A stretch of DNA of 64,000 nt from Thermoflexibacter ruber (GCF_900113045.1 NZ_FONY01000018.1:1-64000); one strand, 5' to 3'. Shown: positions 17,951 to 27,132, numbered from the stretch's first letter. The notes: a model not told the origin generated them from the letters alone. A program made the numbers and translations.

Positions 17951-18395
17951 ATCGCTTCAATTATAGATAAATACATTTAAGTTTTATCCGTCAGTGATGT
18001 GCCTTGCCAATAAGTAGTCCTACCGATTTGCTTCATTTACCCAAATCCCTCCATGCAATAAAATTATACTTTTGGTTATAAAAATACCTTTTTGGCTTCA
18101 AATAATTGTGTTTTTATTAATTTTAAGTTGATTTCAAGACTAAAATTTTCAAAAAAATATACTTTTTATTAAAAATAAGCTAAAAAAGTAAGCTAAAAAT
18201 TTGAAAATTTAAAATTTGTTATTAGCTTTACATTAAGTTTTGGAAAATCAATAGTTTTTTTGAAAAATAGCTATTTATTTTAACCTACTATGTTAGAAAA
18301 AATAGCTTTTTAAAATAAAATGGATATTTTTTTGACTACTTGAACCTATTTTATCTAAATCATAACTATTAAACCTTATCTAAAATCTAACGAAC
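17951..18395. other. Very AT-rich upstream region of the porin gene
   Basis: About 445 bases with no gene. Runs of A and T dominate, with the short palindromic stretch AAATTTGAAAATTTAAAATTTG around 18195. No convincing -33/-7 pair and no sigma-54 GG/GC pair was found, although a nitrogen-regulated promoter might be expected before the porin and ammonium transporter genes. Confidence 0.4.
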
Positions 18396-19583
18396 ATGAG
18401 AAAAAACTTCTGTTGCATTTTGACTCTTTGTTTGGTGACTCTATTCGGTTTGTCAGCAAACGCACAGGTGGTAGAGGACTCTACTGCCAGCAAAAAAAGT
18501 AAACTTTCGTTTTCAGGCTACATCGATGCCTTCTACTTTGCCAATCTCAACAATCCTCTTTCAAGGAAAAATACGGGCAATGCAGGTGTAGAGCGAGCAT
18601 TTGACCAACGAGCAGGTCAGTTCCAAGTGGGTTTAGTCCAAACTAAAATGACTTATTCTACGGATAAGTTAGAAGCAGTAGCCGATTTGACTTTTGGTAA
18701 CAATGCAGACTTAGGAAACTATGGAAACTTGGTAGGACCTTTGGGACCAGGAAGTACAGCTTTGGCTATCAAACAAGCCTACCTCACGTACAAGCCTACT
18801 GAAAAATTAAGCTTTACAATGGGACAGTTCAACACACACATAGGCTATGAAGTCATAGAATCTTATGCGAACTACAATTACAGCCTTTCTAACCTATTCA
18901 ATAACGGTCCCTTTTACCATGTAGGTATCAAAGCAAACTTGGCAGTAAGCGATAGATTTGGCTTGATGCTCGGTGCAGTAAACGGGGTGGACAATCTCTA
19001 TGATAACAACAAAGCAAAAGGTATCATCGGACAGGTATTTGTTTCTCCTGCTGAGGGGTGGAATGTTTACTTGAACTGGATAGGGAGCAATGAGTCTTCT
19101 GCGGGCAAAGACAGCACAGGGTATTTCTCTTTGTTTGACTTGACTACTACCTACCAAGTTACTGAAAAGTTCTTTGTAGGTATGAATGCGGCGTATGGTA
19201 CTCAAAAAGGTGATTACCAAGGGGCTACACCTTTTTATGACAAACCTCAGTCTTGGGGTGGGGTAGCTTTGTACTCTAATGTGGCGTTCACAGATTTTGC
19301 GGGCATAGGTATTAGAGCAGAGTATTTTGACAATACAAGTGGAGTGAGATTTTTGAGAAATAACTTAGCTGATACAGGCACAGATGTATTCTCTTTTACT
19401 ATTACGCCTAACTTTACTTTGGCTGATGGATTGCTCATGCTCAAGCCAGAGTTGCGAATTGATAGCTTCAAGAAAATAGCAGGGGCAGGGAACGAAGGTT
19501 TGCAACAGTTTGAGGACAAAGATGGCAACTTTACTAAAAATTCGCAAACTACTATTGGCATGGCAGCTATTTTCAAGTTCTAA
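18396..19583 (+). CDS. Outer-membrane beta-barrel porin
   Basis: A 395-residue exported protein with a signal peptide ending near ANAQ (about residue 24). The mature part shows alternating beta-strand pattern (FSGYIDAFYFANLN, QVGLVQTKMTYST, LSFTMGQFNTHIGYEV, GWNVYLNWIGSN) and ends in a phenylalanine (IFKF), the usual C-terminal signature of outer-membrane barrels. It belongs to the putative beta-barrel porin-2 type common in Bacteroidota. The ammonium transporter follows by 67 bases on the same strand, so it may supply ammonium or another small nitrogen solute through the outer membrane (inference). Confidence 0.82.
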   Translation: MRKNFCCILTLCLVTLFGLSANAQVVEDSTASKKSKLSFSGYIDAFYFANLNNPLSRKNTGNAGVERAFDQRAGQFQVGLVQTKMTYSTDKLEAVADLTFGNNADLGNYGNLVGPLGPGSTALAIKQAYLTYKPTEKLSFTMGQFNTHIGYEVIESYANYNYSLSNLFNNGPFYHVGIKANLAVSDRFGLMLGAVNGVDNLYDNNKAKGIIGQVFVSPAEGWNVYLNWIGSNESSAGKDSTGYFSLFDLTTTYQVTEKFFVGMNAAYGTQKGDYQGATPFYDKPQSWGGVALYSNVAFTDFAGIGIRAEYFDNTSGVRFLRNNLADTGTDVFSFTITPNFTLADGLLMLKPELRIDSFKKIAGAGNEGLQQFEDKDGNFTKNSQTTIGMAAIFKF

Positions 19584-19650
19584 CCCAAACAAAAACCAAT
19601 AAGGAAAACATAATCTATTCATAATCAAACTTAATTTAAAAAAACTCATT

Positions 19651-20952
19651 ATGGAACAAGCAGTATTTACAGTAAACAATGTGTGGATGATGGTGGCTAC
19701 GGCTTTAGTTTTCATCATGCACCTCGGTTTTGCCGCTTTGGAGTCTGGTCTTACTCGGTCAAAAAACACGACCAACGTCTTATTCAAAAATACTTTAATT
19801 CCTGGTATCGGTCTTTTGACTTATGCTTTGGTAGGTTTTAACCTCATGTATCCCGGTTTTGCTTCTGGGACTTCTATGGATTTCTTTGGCTTTTCAGGAT
19901 TTGGATTGACGCTTCCTGAGGGCGGTGAAACCAATGCTTACAATGCAGGTTATACCTATTGGACGGATTTCCTTTTCCAAGGAATGTTTGCGGCTACTTG
20001 TGCCACTATTGTATCTGGGGCAGTGGCAGAAAGAATAAAACTACATAGCTTTATGATTTTTTCAGTGCTTTTTGTAGCTATTACCTATCCTATCATAGGT
20101 AGCTGGAAATGGGGCTATGGTTGGTTAAATACTCTTGGCTTCTTAGATTTTGCAGGCTCTACTTTGGTACACTCTGTAGGAGGCTGGGGTGCCTTGGCAG
20201 GTATCTTATTGTTAGGTGCAAGGATAGGCAAATATGAAGGCAAGAAAGTAAATCCTATTGCTGGACACAGTATGCCTTTGGCGGTATTGGGAACGTTTAT
20301 GCTTTGGTTAGGCTGGTTTGGATTTAATGGTGGATCAGTGTTGAGTGCTGACCCTGGAGCAGTATCAAGGGTATTGGTAACTACTTCTTTGGCTGCCGCC
20401 GCTGGTGGGTTAGCTGCCGCTTTTACTATTTTGTTCACTACAAAGAAATATGATTTAGGGATGGTGCTAAATGGTATTTTAGCAGGTTTAGTAGGTATTA
20501 CCGCAGGGGCAGACGTAATGGGGGTTTTAGACGCAGTACTGATTGGTTTGATTTCAGGGGTAATTGTAGTATTTTCTGTATTGGCATTTGACAAGTTGAA
20601 AATAGATGACCCAGTAGGAGCACTTTCTGTTCACTTAGTTTGTGGTATCTTTGGAACGCTTGCAGTAGGTATTTTTGGCTCAAAAGCAGGTTTGAACCAA
20701 TTAATGATTCAAGCACTGGGCGTAGCTGCCTGCGGTGCAGCCGCTTTTGGTACAGCTTTCTTGTTCTTCTTTGTTCTGAAGAAAACCATGGGCATCAGAG
20801 TAACACCAGAAGAAGAAATAGAGGGTTTAGACCACCACGAACATGGCATGAGTGCCTATGTATTGCATAACGCAGAGGTTTCAAGCAAAGTAGAGGTAAC
20901 TGCCCATACAAACGGAGCTGTAACAAAGGAAAAACCTGTAGCAGTTCACTAA
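19651..20952 (+). CDS. amt: Ammonium transporter (Amt/Rh family)
   Basis: A 433-residue trimeric inner-membrane channel with 11 TM helices. The twin-histidine pore residues are visible as H174 in LVHSVGGWGALAG and H328 in SVHLVCGIFGT. The phenylalanine gate lies in the FQGMFAATCATIVSGAVAER region. The C-terminal tail (EEEIEGLDHHEHG) is the segment that binds PII proteins, and its core is intact. No glnK/PII gene is adjacent, which is unusual for amt genes. It lies downstream of the porin and ends at a strong terminator. Confidence 0.95.
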   Translation: MEQAVFTVNNVWMMVATALVFIMHLGFAALESGLTRSKNTTNVLFKNTLIPGIGLLTYALVGFNLMYPGFASGTSMDFFGFSGFGLTLPEGGETNAYNAGYTYWTDFLFQGMFAATCATIVSGAVAERIKLHSFMIFSVLFVAITYPIIGSWKWGYGWLNTLGFLDFAGSTLVHSVGGWGALAGILLLGARIGKYEGKKVNPIAGHSMPLAVLGTFMLWLGWFGFNGGSVLSADPGAVSRVLVTTSLAAAAGGLAAAFTILFTTKKYDLGMVLNGILAGLVGITAGADVMGVLDAVLIGLISGVIVVFSVLAFDKLKIDDPVGALSVHLVCGIFGTLAVGIFGSKAGLNQLMIQALGVAACGAAAFGTAFLFFFVLKKTMGIRVTPEEEIEGLDHHEHGMSAYVLHNAEVSSKVEVTAHTNGAVTKEKPVAVH

Positions 20953-21002
20953 AAATTGAATAAATTAACTTCTTATCTTATTAAACCTTATTTATTTGAC
21001 TA

Positions 21003-21034
21003 AACGCTATTGGTAATTACCGATAGCGTTTTTT
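21003..21034 (+). terminator. Rho-independent terminator of amt
   Basis: AACGCTAT...ATAGCGTT pair around GGTAATTACC, which is self-complementary, giving a stem of about 13 bp followed by six T. Confidence 0.85.
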
Positions 21035-21057
21035 ATTATTTGTATTTCATAAAAGTA

Positions 21058-21115
21058 AACACATAGGCAAATGTAAATTAATCGTACTTATCTCATTTAC
21101 ATTTGCCTATGTGTT
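21058..21115. repeat. Perfect 21-bp inverted repeat between convergent amt and thrC
   Basis: The arms at 21058-21078 and 21095-21115 (beginning AACACATAGGC and ending GCCTATGTGTT) are perfectly complementary over 21 bp with a 16-nt loop. It lies only 24 bases after the amt terminator and 38 bases before the thrC stop codon. There is no U-tract on either strand, so it is not a standard terminator. Confidence 0.7.
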
Positions 21116-21152
21116 CATTAACTAATTGATTATAAGCAAATAAGCTCTGTTG

Positions 21153-22451
21153 CTATTTCTTCATCAAAAAGGTTTTAAAATCTTCAAAGTTAGCACTCAT
21201 GGGGATACTCATTTTTTCCTTTTCCAAAAGGTATCTCATGCGCTCAGGAATGGCTACTTCTTCGCCTATTTGTGGACTCACTACTTCAGCAAACTTAACT
21301 GGGTGCGCTGTTTCCAAGACAATTCCGTTAATATTTTCACCAAATTCTCCCATATAACTTTTTAAAGCCAAATAGCCTACTGCTCCATGTGGGTCTATGA
21401 TGTAATTGTATTTTTCTTTGACTTCGCTCATTGCTTGCTTGGTTTGCTCATCGCTAAAAGCATAACCTTTGATTTCATTTCTCATTTTATCTACTTCTTC
21501 AAACAAATCTGCCATACGAGCAAAATTACTTGGATTACCCACGTCCATGGCATTAGAAATAGTCTGGATAGAAGGGCGAGGCTGATAAGTTCCTGATGAT
21601 AAATAGTAGGGAACAATGTCATTCGCATTGGTAGCCGCTACAAATTGGCTGATAGGCAAGCCCATGCGTTTTGCTAATAGCCCTGCGGTCAGGTTGCCAA
21701 AGTTGCCACTTGGCACAACAAAAACAGTGGGTTTCTGTTTGTTTTTTATTTGTTTATATGCCTCAAAGTAATAAAAAGCCTGCGGAATAAGGCGCGCAAT
21801 ATTGATAGAGTTAGCGGAAGAAAGTCTTAGCTTTTCGGTTAATTCTTTGTCTAAGAACGCCTGTTTAACAAGAGCTTGGCAGTCGTCAAAAGTGCCGTCT
21901 ATTTCCAAAGCAGTAATATTATTCCCCAAAGTAGTGAACTGTTTTTCTTGGAAATTGCTTACTTTTCCTTTGGGGTACAAGACAGTTACGTTGATGCCAG
22001 GGACATTCAGGAATCCATGTGCTACTGCACTGCCCGTATCTCCCGAAGTTGCTACCAATATCTCCAAAGTATTTTTGTCATCTCTGACAAAATAGCCCAT
22101 GAGCTGTGCCATGAACCTCGCTCCAAAGTCTTTGAAAGCTAAGGTATTTCCATGGAAAAGCTCTAAAATATGCACATTTTCGCTTAGGCTTACTAAGGGA
22201 GCAGGAAAGTTAATTGCTTCGTAAACTATTCTTTCCAAATCCTGAGCAGGTACGTCCTCCCCCAAAAGGTTGGCGGCTACTCTGTAAGCAATTTGCTGAA
22301 AACTAAGATTTTCTAAGTTTTTAAAAAAATCATGGGGAAGTGCTGGGATATATTCAGGCATAAAAAGTCCGTTGTCAGCAGGAAGCCCTTTCAATACAGC
22401 TTCTCTCAAACTGACGGGAGGTGTTTGTTGTTTAGTGCTATAAAATTTCAT
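21153..22451 (-). CDS. thrC: Threonine synthase
   Basis: PLP enzyme that converts O-phosphohomoserine to threonine, the last step of the pathway. The PLP-binding lysine is K107 in GNTLAFKDFGARF. The phosphate-binding loop is ATSGDTGSAVAHGF. It has the longer (about 430 residue) class-I bacterial/yeast-type layout with N-terminal segment YSTKQQTPPVSLREA. No other threonine-pathway gene lies beside it in the window; the PfkB kinase gene upstream (25 bases) is not homoserine kinase, which is of the GHMP family. Confidence 0.95.
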   Translation of the reverse strand: MKFYSTKQQTPPVSLREAVLKGLPADNGLFMPEYIPALPHDFFKNLENLSFQQIAYRVAANLLGEDVPAQDLERIVYEAINFPAPLVSLSENVHILELFHGNTLAFKDFGARFMAQLMGYFVRDDKNTLEILVATSGDTGSAVAHGFLNVPGINVTVLYPKGKVSNFQEKQFTTLGNNITALEIDGTFDDCQALVKQAFLDKELTEKLRLSSANSINIARLIPQAFYYFEAYKQIKNKQKPTVFVVPSGNFGNLTAGLLAKRMGLPISQFVAATNANDIVPYYLSSGTYQPRPSIQTISNAMDVGNPSNFARMADLFEEVDKMRNEIKGYAFSDEQTKQAMSEVKEKYNYIIDPHGAVGYLALKSYMGEFGENINGIVLETAHPVKFAEVVSPQIGEEVAIPERMRYLLEKEKMSIPMSANFEDFKTFLMKK

Positions 22452-22476
22452 GAGTAAAAAAAAAATTTGATTGTTA

Positions 22477-23385
22477 TTACACAGTAACCAATTCCATGAA
22501 TTGTCTTGCTCTTGCTTCTATTTGTTGATGAGATAGGTTGATGATCCCGTCTGTACCAAACTTTTCCACGCAAAAAGAGCCTAAGGTAGAACCGTAAATC
22601 ACAGCCCTTTTCATAGCCCCAAAGTTAATGATTTCGGACTTTGCAAGGTAGCCTACAAATCCACCCGCAAAGGTATCGCCCGCACCAGTAGGGTCAAAAA
22701 CCTCCTCCAAAGGTAAGGCAGGAGCAAAAAATACTTGGTTTTCTCCAAATAACAAAGCACCATGCTCTCCTTTTTTGATAATCAAATATTTAGGACCCAT
22801 CGCCATGATTTTTTTTGCCGCTTTTACCAAAGAATATTCCCCACTGAGCTGTCTTGCTTCTGCATCGTTGATGGAAAGTACATCGACTAACTTGAGCGTA
22901 ATCATAAGCTCGTCCCAAGCTACATTCATCCAAAAGTTCATGGTGTCCATGACAATTAGCTGAGGTCGCCTTTCCAAACGCTCCACTACGGTACGCTGGA
23001 TAGAAGGGGTCAAGTTTCCCAACATCAGTATTTTGCAGTCTTGGTATTTTTTAGGGATAATCGGGTCGAAGTCTGCCAATACGTTTAGTTCTGTAATGAG
23101 CGTATCTCTTGAATTGAGGTCTTCGTGGTACTTTCCTGCCCAGAAAAAAGACTTTTCGCCTTGTTTGATTTGCAATCCTTCTGTATTTACGCCATGATTT
23201 TCTAAAAGCTCTATGTATGATTTGGGAAAATCTTCTCCTACAACAGCGACAATGTTGATTTTTGGGGTAAAGTAAGAAGCCGCCAAAGAAATATAAGAAG
23301 CCGCTCCCCCAATGATTTTATCCGTCTTGCCAAAAGGTGTTTCTATGGCATCAAAAGCTACCGTACCGATTACTAATAAACTCAT
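22477..23385 (-). CDS. PfkB-family carbohydrate/nucleoside kinase
   Basis: A 302-residue ribokinase-fold kinase. The N-terminal substrate motif has the GG pair (IIGGAASYISLAA). The C-terminal ATP and anion-hole motif is DPTGAGDTFAGG (231-242), with the catalytic base D237. Both signatures are intact. The substrate (sugar, adenosine or other) cannot be told. It lies 25 bases upstream of thrC and is probably co-transcribed with it. Confidence 0.9.
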   Translation of the reverse strand: MSLLVIGTVAFDAIETPFGKTDKIIGGAASYISLAASYFTPKINIVAVVGEDFPKSYIELLENHGVNTEGLQIKQGEKSFFWAGKYHEDLNSRDTLITELNVLADFDPIIPKKYQDCKILMLGNLTPSIQRTVVERLERRPQLIVMDTMNFWMNVAWDELMITLKLVDVLSINDAEARQLSGEYSLVKAAKKIMAMGPKYLIIKKGEHGALLFGENQVFFAPALPLEEVFDPTGAGDTFAGGFVGYLAKSEIINFGAMKRAVIYGSTLGSFCVEKFGTDGIINLSHQQIEARARQFMELVTV

Positions 23386-23439
23386 CTGCTTTTATTATTT
23401 TTTGAGTGAATATAGATTTTAGATGTTTGATATTGGATT

Positions 23440-23937
23440 TTAGTCGTTTTCAGTGCTTGGTATGTGGCTGAACCAAAAGTAGTAAGTAACAAACCAAGCA
23501 AGAGAAATGATACTCACTAAGATATACAACCAAGCTGTGGGAATAAAAATAGCTGTTTCATTTTCATCATACACATCTATCATACCGATAATTAGCACCA
23601 AATTAAAGCAAACTCCTAAGCCCTTTGTCCATGCTTTGAGGTTCAGATAGAGTTCTTTGCGTAGATAGCTGTCCCCCATCCAAAGATGGCGTTTAGGCAC
23701 AGGCATCAAAAAAGAAGGAATAAAGCGAAAAGCTCCTCCTAATAAAAGGATTGCCCCATTGATAAATGTAGCTACGGCTACTGCACTGTAAAAATATTGT
23801 GATTTTTGCAAAAACCAACTCTCTGCTCCGCTTCCTTGCACTCTCACCAAATTAGGCAGATATACATTGCTGTAAACCAGCACTGTCAAGAAAATAAGCA
23901 GAGAAATCACCCAAAAAAAAGTAGCCAACCTTCGCAT
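23440..23937 (-). CDS. Small integral membrane protein, unknown
   Basis: About 165 residues with four hydrophobic segments (FFWVISLLIFLTVLVYS, a pair in the middle around GAILLLGGAF and GVCFNLVLIIGMI, and LYILVSIISLAWFVTYYF). The start is taken at MRRLATFFW (ATG 23937), directly before the first membrane helix; an in-frame start 63 bases upstream is possible but adds a polar, atypical N-terminus. No characterised family is recognised. It resembles the next gene in size and helix number but shows no obvious sequence similarity. Confidence 0.65.
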   Translation of the reverse strand: MRRLATFFWVISLLIFLTVLVYSNVYLPNLVRVQGSGAESWFLQKSQYFYSAVAVATFINGAILLLGGAFRFIPSFLMPVPKRHLWMGDSYLRKELYLNLKAWTKGLGVCFNLVLIIGMIDVYDENETAIFIPTAWLYILVSIISLAWFVTYYFWFSHIPSTEND

Positions 23938-24121
23938 AGTATAGTATAATTTATGAATAGTCCAATTGTTTATTTGCCTCAAAATCAAATAAATAACCAA
24001 TATTATATGAATTAGTTTTGCAAAAGTAGAATAAGTTTTGCATACTTAGGTGAGAAAAAGCAAGATTTTAGCAAATAGTGAAGGACTTTGATAGTAAAAG
24101 TAGGCAGTGAAAATATCATTT

Positions 24122-24613
24122 TTATTCTATTTCTAAATTATTTTCCATTACTCTATGTTCTTTTTGAGAAAGTTGGGCATACTTGTAGAAATTGGAAGGT
24201 GTAGCTCGATAAAAGGCAAGCACCATCACCGAAGACAAGTACCAGAGAGCATACATCTGATTACCTGTGAGAAAATAGGCTGCTATGGCAAATAAGCCCC
24301 CACTTTCAATCAAAGCCCACTGTATGAGCTTGCCCCTAAAATAAGTGGATAATTTTTCCTTTAAACTATCCATAGAAGGAATTTTTTTTGCCGTTAAATC
24401 AAATAAAAAAACAGCCAAGCCAAATTCCATGATACACACAAAGGGAACGATATAATTAAAAATACTCACCAATTCCGTTGCGGAGGCTTCTAACTGATTA
24501 CTTTGGAAAGCCAAATAGGTGACAAGGAAAAATATCAGCCCCCCTGACATAAAACCATAAAATAAAATATTGAGTGCATTAAAAAACTGAGTAGCATTTT
24601 TAAAGTTGTCCAT
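24122..24613 (-). CDS. Small integral membrane protein, unknown
   Basis: A 163-residue protein with four hydrophobic helices (about 12-33, 43-68, 92-112, 118-136) and a charged C-terminus. No signal peptide, cysteine or metal motif and no recognised family. It stands alone on the minus strand, with about 120 bases on either side. Confidence 0.65.
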   Translation of the reverse strand: MDNFKNATQFFNALNILFYGFMSGGLIFFLVTYLAFQSNQLEASATELVSIFNYIVPFVCIMEFGLAVFLFDLTAKKIPSMDSLKEKLSTYFRGKLIQWALIESGGLFAIAAYFLTGNQMYALWYLSSVMVLAFYRATPSNFYKYAQLSQKEHRVMENNLEIE

Positions 24614-24739
24614 TGGGCAAGTATTTTAAGTAATGATGAAATTTTATTAAAAAGCGAAGATAATTAAAAAAATCCAATATTAAGCCAACTATACCCAAAA
24701 CCTAATTGATTATGTAAAACTTTTAGAAATAAGTTAGAG

Positions 24740-25048
24740 TTATTTGCAGCAAGCAGGAGTGGTCTTGATAGAATCATGGCTCATTCTGATATAACCATTG
24801 CCAACCAAAAAGTTATTAATCCTACGCATACTAAATCCTGTTGTATCATACTTGACTATTAGGCTACTATCCGACTTATTATAGCTTACATAGTGGATAC
24901 CAGACATCGTATAAAGAGTATCTACTAATATTTTTGCACATTTTGGACAGTTAATGTCCAATTTAATTTGCTTTTCTTGTAACTTTATACAAGCAGTAAG
25001 CATTATGGCTTTGCACAGTATAATTTTGAAAAAGATATGTTTTCTCAT
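24740..25048 (-). CDS. Small HMA-like metal-binding lipoprotein
   Basis: A 102-residue protein. A hydrophobic signal ends in LTAC (C20), a good lipobox. The mature part has the beta-alpha-beta-beta pattern of a heavy-metal-associated domain: INCPKCAKI with the C34-x2-C37 pair, then GIHYVSYNKSDSSLIVKYD and RRINNFLVGNGY. The usual GMxCxxC is changed to DINCPKC. A C-terminal pair (C100, C101, near the end) could add metal ligands. An extracytoplasmic copper or mercury carrier is plausible, but no metal transporter gene is adjacent. Confidence 0.72.
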   Translation of the reverse strand: MRKHIFFKIILCKAIMLTACIKLQEKQIKLDINCPKCAKILVDTLYTMSGIHYVSYNKSDSSLIVKYDTTGFSMRRINNFLVGNGYIRMSHDSIKTTPACCK

Positions 25049-25157
25049 TTTTACAAGAGTTAAGTTTTCATCAATTTTATTGGTGCTAAATGCTAAATTT
25101 TAACTTTTAAAACAAAATAATTGCCAATAATTTTTCAAACTCATAGGTTTTAATCCA

Positions 25158-25165
25158 TATTTTTG
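25158..25165 (+). promoter_or_regulatory. Possible -7 element for purQ
   Basis: TATTTTTG matches TAnnTTTG and lies 33 bases before the ATG. No clear -33 TTG at standard spacing. Confidence 0.4.
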
Positions 25166-25198
25166 TGTTTTGATTCAAGAAATAAAATTAAGAATAAA

Positions 25199-25903
25199 AT
25201 GAAATTTGGTGTAGTAGTTTTCCCGGGTTCTAATTGTGATGAAGATATGTTTTACACACTAAAACATCTTCTACATCAAGATACTGTCAAACTTTGGCAC
25301 AAAGACCGTGACTTGCAAAATTGTGATTTTATCATTTTACCGGGAGGATTTTCTTATGGAGATTACTTGCGTTCAGGAGCTATTGCTCGCTTTTCTCCTA
25401 TCATGGAGGCAGTCATTAACCATGCTCAGGCAGGCGGCTATGTATTAGGTATTTGCAATGGCTTTCAAATTCTTACAGAATCTCACTTACTTCCGGGAGC
25501 CTTGCTCAAAAATGAAAATCATCAATATATTTGCAAAAATGTATTTCTGAAAGTAATGACCAATCATAGCCTACTTACACAAACCTTGGACAGGGATAAG
25601 GCTTATAAGATTCCCATTGGGCATGGAGAGGGTAGGTTTTACGCTCCAGCCAACATATTAGCAGAGATGAAAGCCAACGACCAAATCCTTTTCAAATACT
25701 GCGACGAGCAGGGTAATATCTCCTTAGAAGCTAACCCGAACGGCTCTTTGGAAAACATTGCAGGGATATGTAATAAGGAGCGAAATGTCTTTGGCATGAT
25801 GCCACACCCAGAGCGAGCCGCAGATACTATCTTAGGAAATACAGACGGAAAATTGATTTTAGAGAGTATATTAACGGAAATTCATGCAGAAATATTGGGC
25901 TAA
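25199..25903 (+). CDS. purQ: Phosphoribosylformylglycinamidine synthase, glutaminase subunit PurQ
   Basis: Class-I glutamine amidotransferase that supplies ammonia to PurL in purine synthesis. Counting from ATG 25199, the nucleophile is C86 in GICNGFQIL, and the His/Glu of the triad are H203 and E205 in MMPHPERAAD. The N-terminal VVVFPGSNCDED and PGGFSYGDYLRSG are PurQ hallmarks. At 234 residues it is the normal size. An upstream in-frame TTG would add 12 residues but is less likely. Neither purL nor purS is near. Confidence 0.95.
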   Translation: MKFGVVVFPGSNCDEDMFYTLKHLLHQDTVKLWHKDRDLQNCDFIILPGGFSYGDYLRSGAIARFSPIMEAVINHAQAGGYVLGICNGFQILTESHLLPGALLKNENHQYICKNVFLKVMTNHSLLTQTLDRDKAYKIPIGHGEGRFYAPANILAEMKANDQILFKYCDEQGNISLEANPNGSLENIAGICNKERNVFGMMPHPERAADTILGNTDGKLILESILTEIHAEILG

Positions 25904-26117
25904 AATAGAAATTTTGATAGGAATATTTTGATAATTGTAAAAATCGTTTTAATCTTGAAGTCAAAAATATGCCTATTTTGCTAAGTAAGGAAGCATTTTA
26001 TTAGATATTTTTCAAAAAATAGGATTATTCCTGTATCAGCAAATAAATTTTGAGCAAATATTTGGATTAAGTTAATTTTATTGATTTATTTGTGCTTATT
26101 TGCTAATGAAAATCTCA

Positions 26118-26205
26118 GGAGAGATGGCCGAGTGGCTTAAGGTGCTCGCCTGGAAAGCGGGTGTACCCCAAAAGGGTACCGAGGGTTCGAATCCCTCTCT
26201 CTCCG
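26118..26205 (+). tRNA. tRNA-Ser (anticodon GGA)
   Basis: An 88-nt class-II tRNA. The acceptor stem GGAGAGA pairs with TCTCTCC, the D-arm follows as TGGCCGAGTGGCTTAAGG, the anticodon loop is CTGGAAA, and the long variable arm is GTGTACCCCAAAAGGGTACC. The T-arm is GAGGG-TTCGAAT-CCCTC and the discriminator is G. CCA is not encoded. The long variable arm and GGA anticodon identify serine, reading UCC/UCU. Confidence 0.95.
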
Positions 26206-26340
26206 CATTCAGTTTATAGCATCTACTTTTTTAGGAGTATTGCAAAAGTTGAATTCTAATCTAATTAATAAACTAATTTTCAGTCTATTTAAACTTAAAA
26301 CTCTATTAATCAATTTTAAAGTCTATTTAATGTATTGACT

Positions 26341-27132
26341 ATGAAAAAAGTTTTCAAACTACTCGTATTGATAGGTGTTATCACCTTTTCTCTCAACTTT
26401 AGTGCTTTAGCTCAGGATGATTCTACTAAGACAGAGGAAACTCCTGCAACTACCGTTACCGAAGCTACTGCTGAGACTACTCCTGCTGAGGAAAAGACTT
26501 TTCACCAAGTTTTAAAAGAAAAGTTTATCGAGGGCGACCCCATTTGGATGACTCCCGTATTGCTTTGCTTAATCTTAGGTTTAGCCATTGCAATTGAGAG
26601 AGTAATTACCTTAAATTTAGCAACAACTAATACCAGTAAGTTGTTGAAAAGCGTAGAAGAATCTCTGGAAAGCGGGGGCATTGAAGCGGCTCGTGAGGCT
26701 ACTGCCGCAACCAAGGGACCGGTTGCATCTATTTTTACACAAGGACTAACGCGTTACTCTGAAGGGGTTGATATGGTAGAAAAATCGGTAGTTGCTTATG
26801 GCTCAGTAGAAATGGGCAAGTTGGAGAGAGGTTTGGTATGGATTTCATTGTTTATCGCACTTGCTCCTATGCTTGGTTTCTTGGGTACAGTTGTGGGTAT
26901 GATTGGTGCGTTTGATGCGATTGAAGCAGCGGGTGATATCTCTCCTTCATTGGTTGCGGGTGGTATCAAAGTGGCTCTTTTAACTACGGTAGCAGGTTTG
27001 ATTGTAGCGATTATCCTCCAAGTATTCTACAACTACTGCGTATCTAAAATTGATAGCATTGTAAACCAAATGGAAGATGCTTCTATTTCCTTGATTGATA
27101 TTTTGGTAAAATACAAGGTAAAAAGAGGGTAA
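26341..27132 (+). CDS. exbB: MotA/TolQ/ExbB proton channel family protein
   Basis: A 263-residue inner-membrane proton-channel subunit that energises TonB-dependent outer-membrane receptors. A hydrophobic N-terminal segment ends at ALAQ, followed by a Thr/Glu-rich linker (about 25-50), the usual extended N-terminus of Bacteroidota ExbB. Three TM helices follow: WMTPVLLCLILGLAIAIERV, ERGLVWISLFIALAPMLGFLGTVVGMI and VALLTTVAGLIVAIILQVFY. The start is taken at ATG 26341; a TTG six bases upstream is less likely. First gene of a four-gene operon with a small membrane protein and two ExbD proteins. Confidence 0.92.
   Translation: MKKVFKLLVLIGVITFSLNFSALAQDDSTKTEETPATTVTEATAETTPAEEKTFHQVLKEKFIEGDPIWMTPVLLCLILGLAIAIERVITLNLATTNTSKLLKSVEESLESGGIEAAREATAATKGPVASIFTQGLTRYSEGVDMVEKSVVAYGSVEMGKLERGLVWISLFIALAPMLGFLGTVVGMIGAFDAIEAAGDISPSLVAGGIKVALLTTVAGLIVAIILQVFYNYCVSKIDSIVNQMEDASISLIDILVKYKVKRG

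Noticed and set aside
18060-18140. Possible sigma-54 promoter before the porin gene (TTGGCTTCAAATAATTG)
   Set aside because: The -24 GG is present but there is no GC at the -12 position with the required spacing.
20115-20594. 159-codon open frame on the minus strand inside amt
   Set aside because: Antisense shadow of a well-conserved transporter; composition is rich in Pro, Thr and Asn, as expected from reverse reading of Gly/Val-rich membrane codons.
23938-24000. Longer N-terminus of the small membrane protein at 23.4 kb
   Set aside because: The extra 21 residues are polar and unlike a membrane-protein start; MRRLATFFW begins directly before the first helix.
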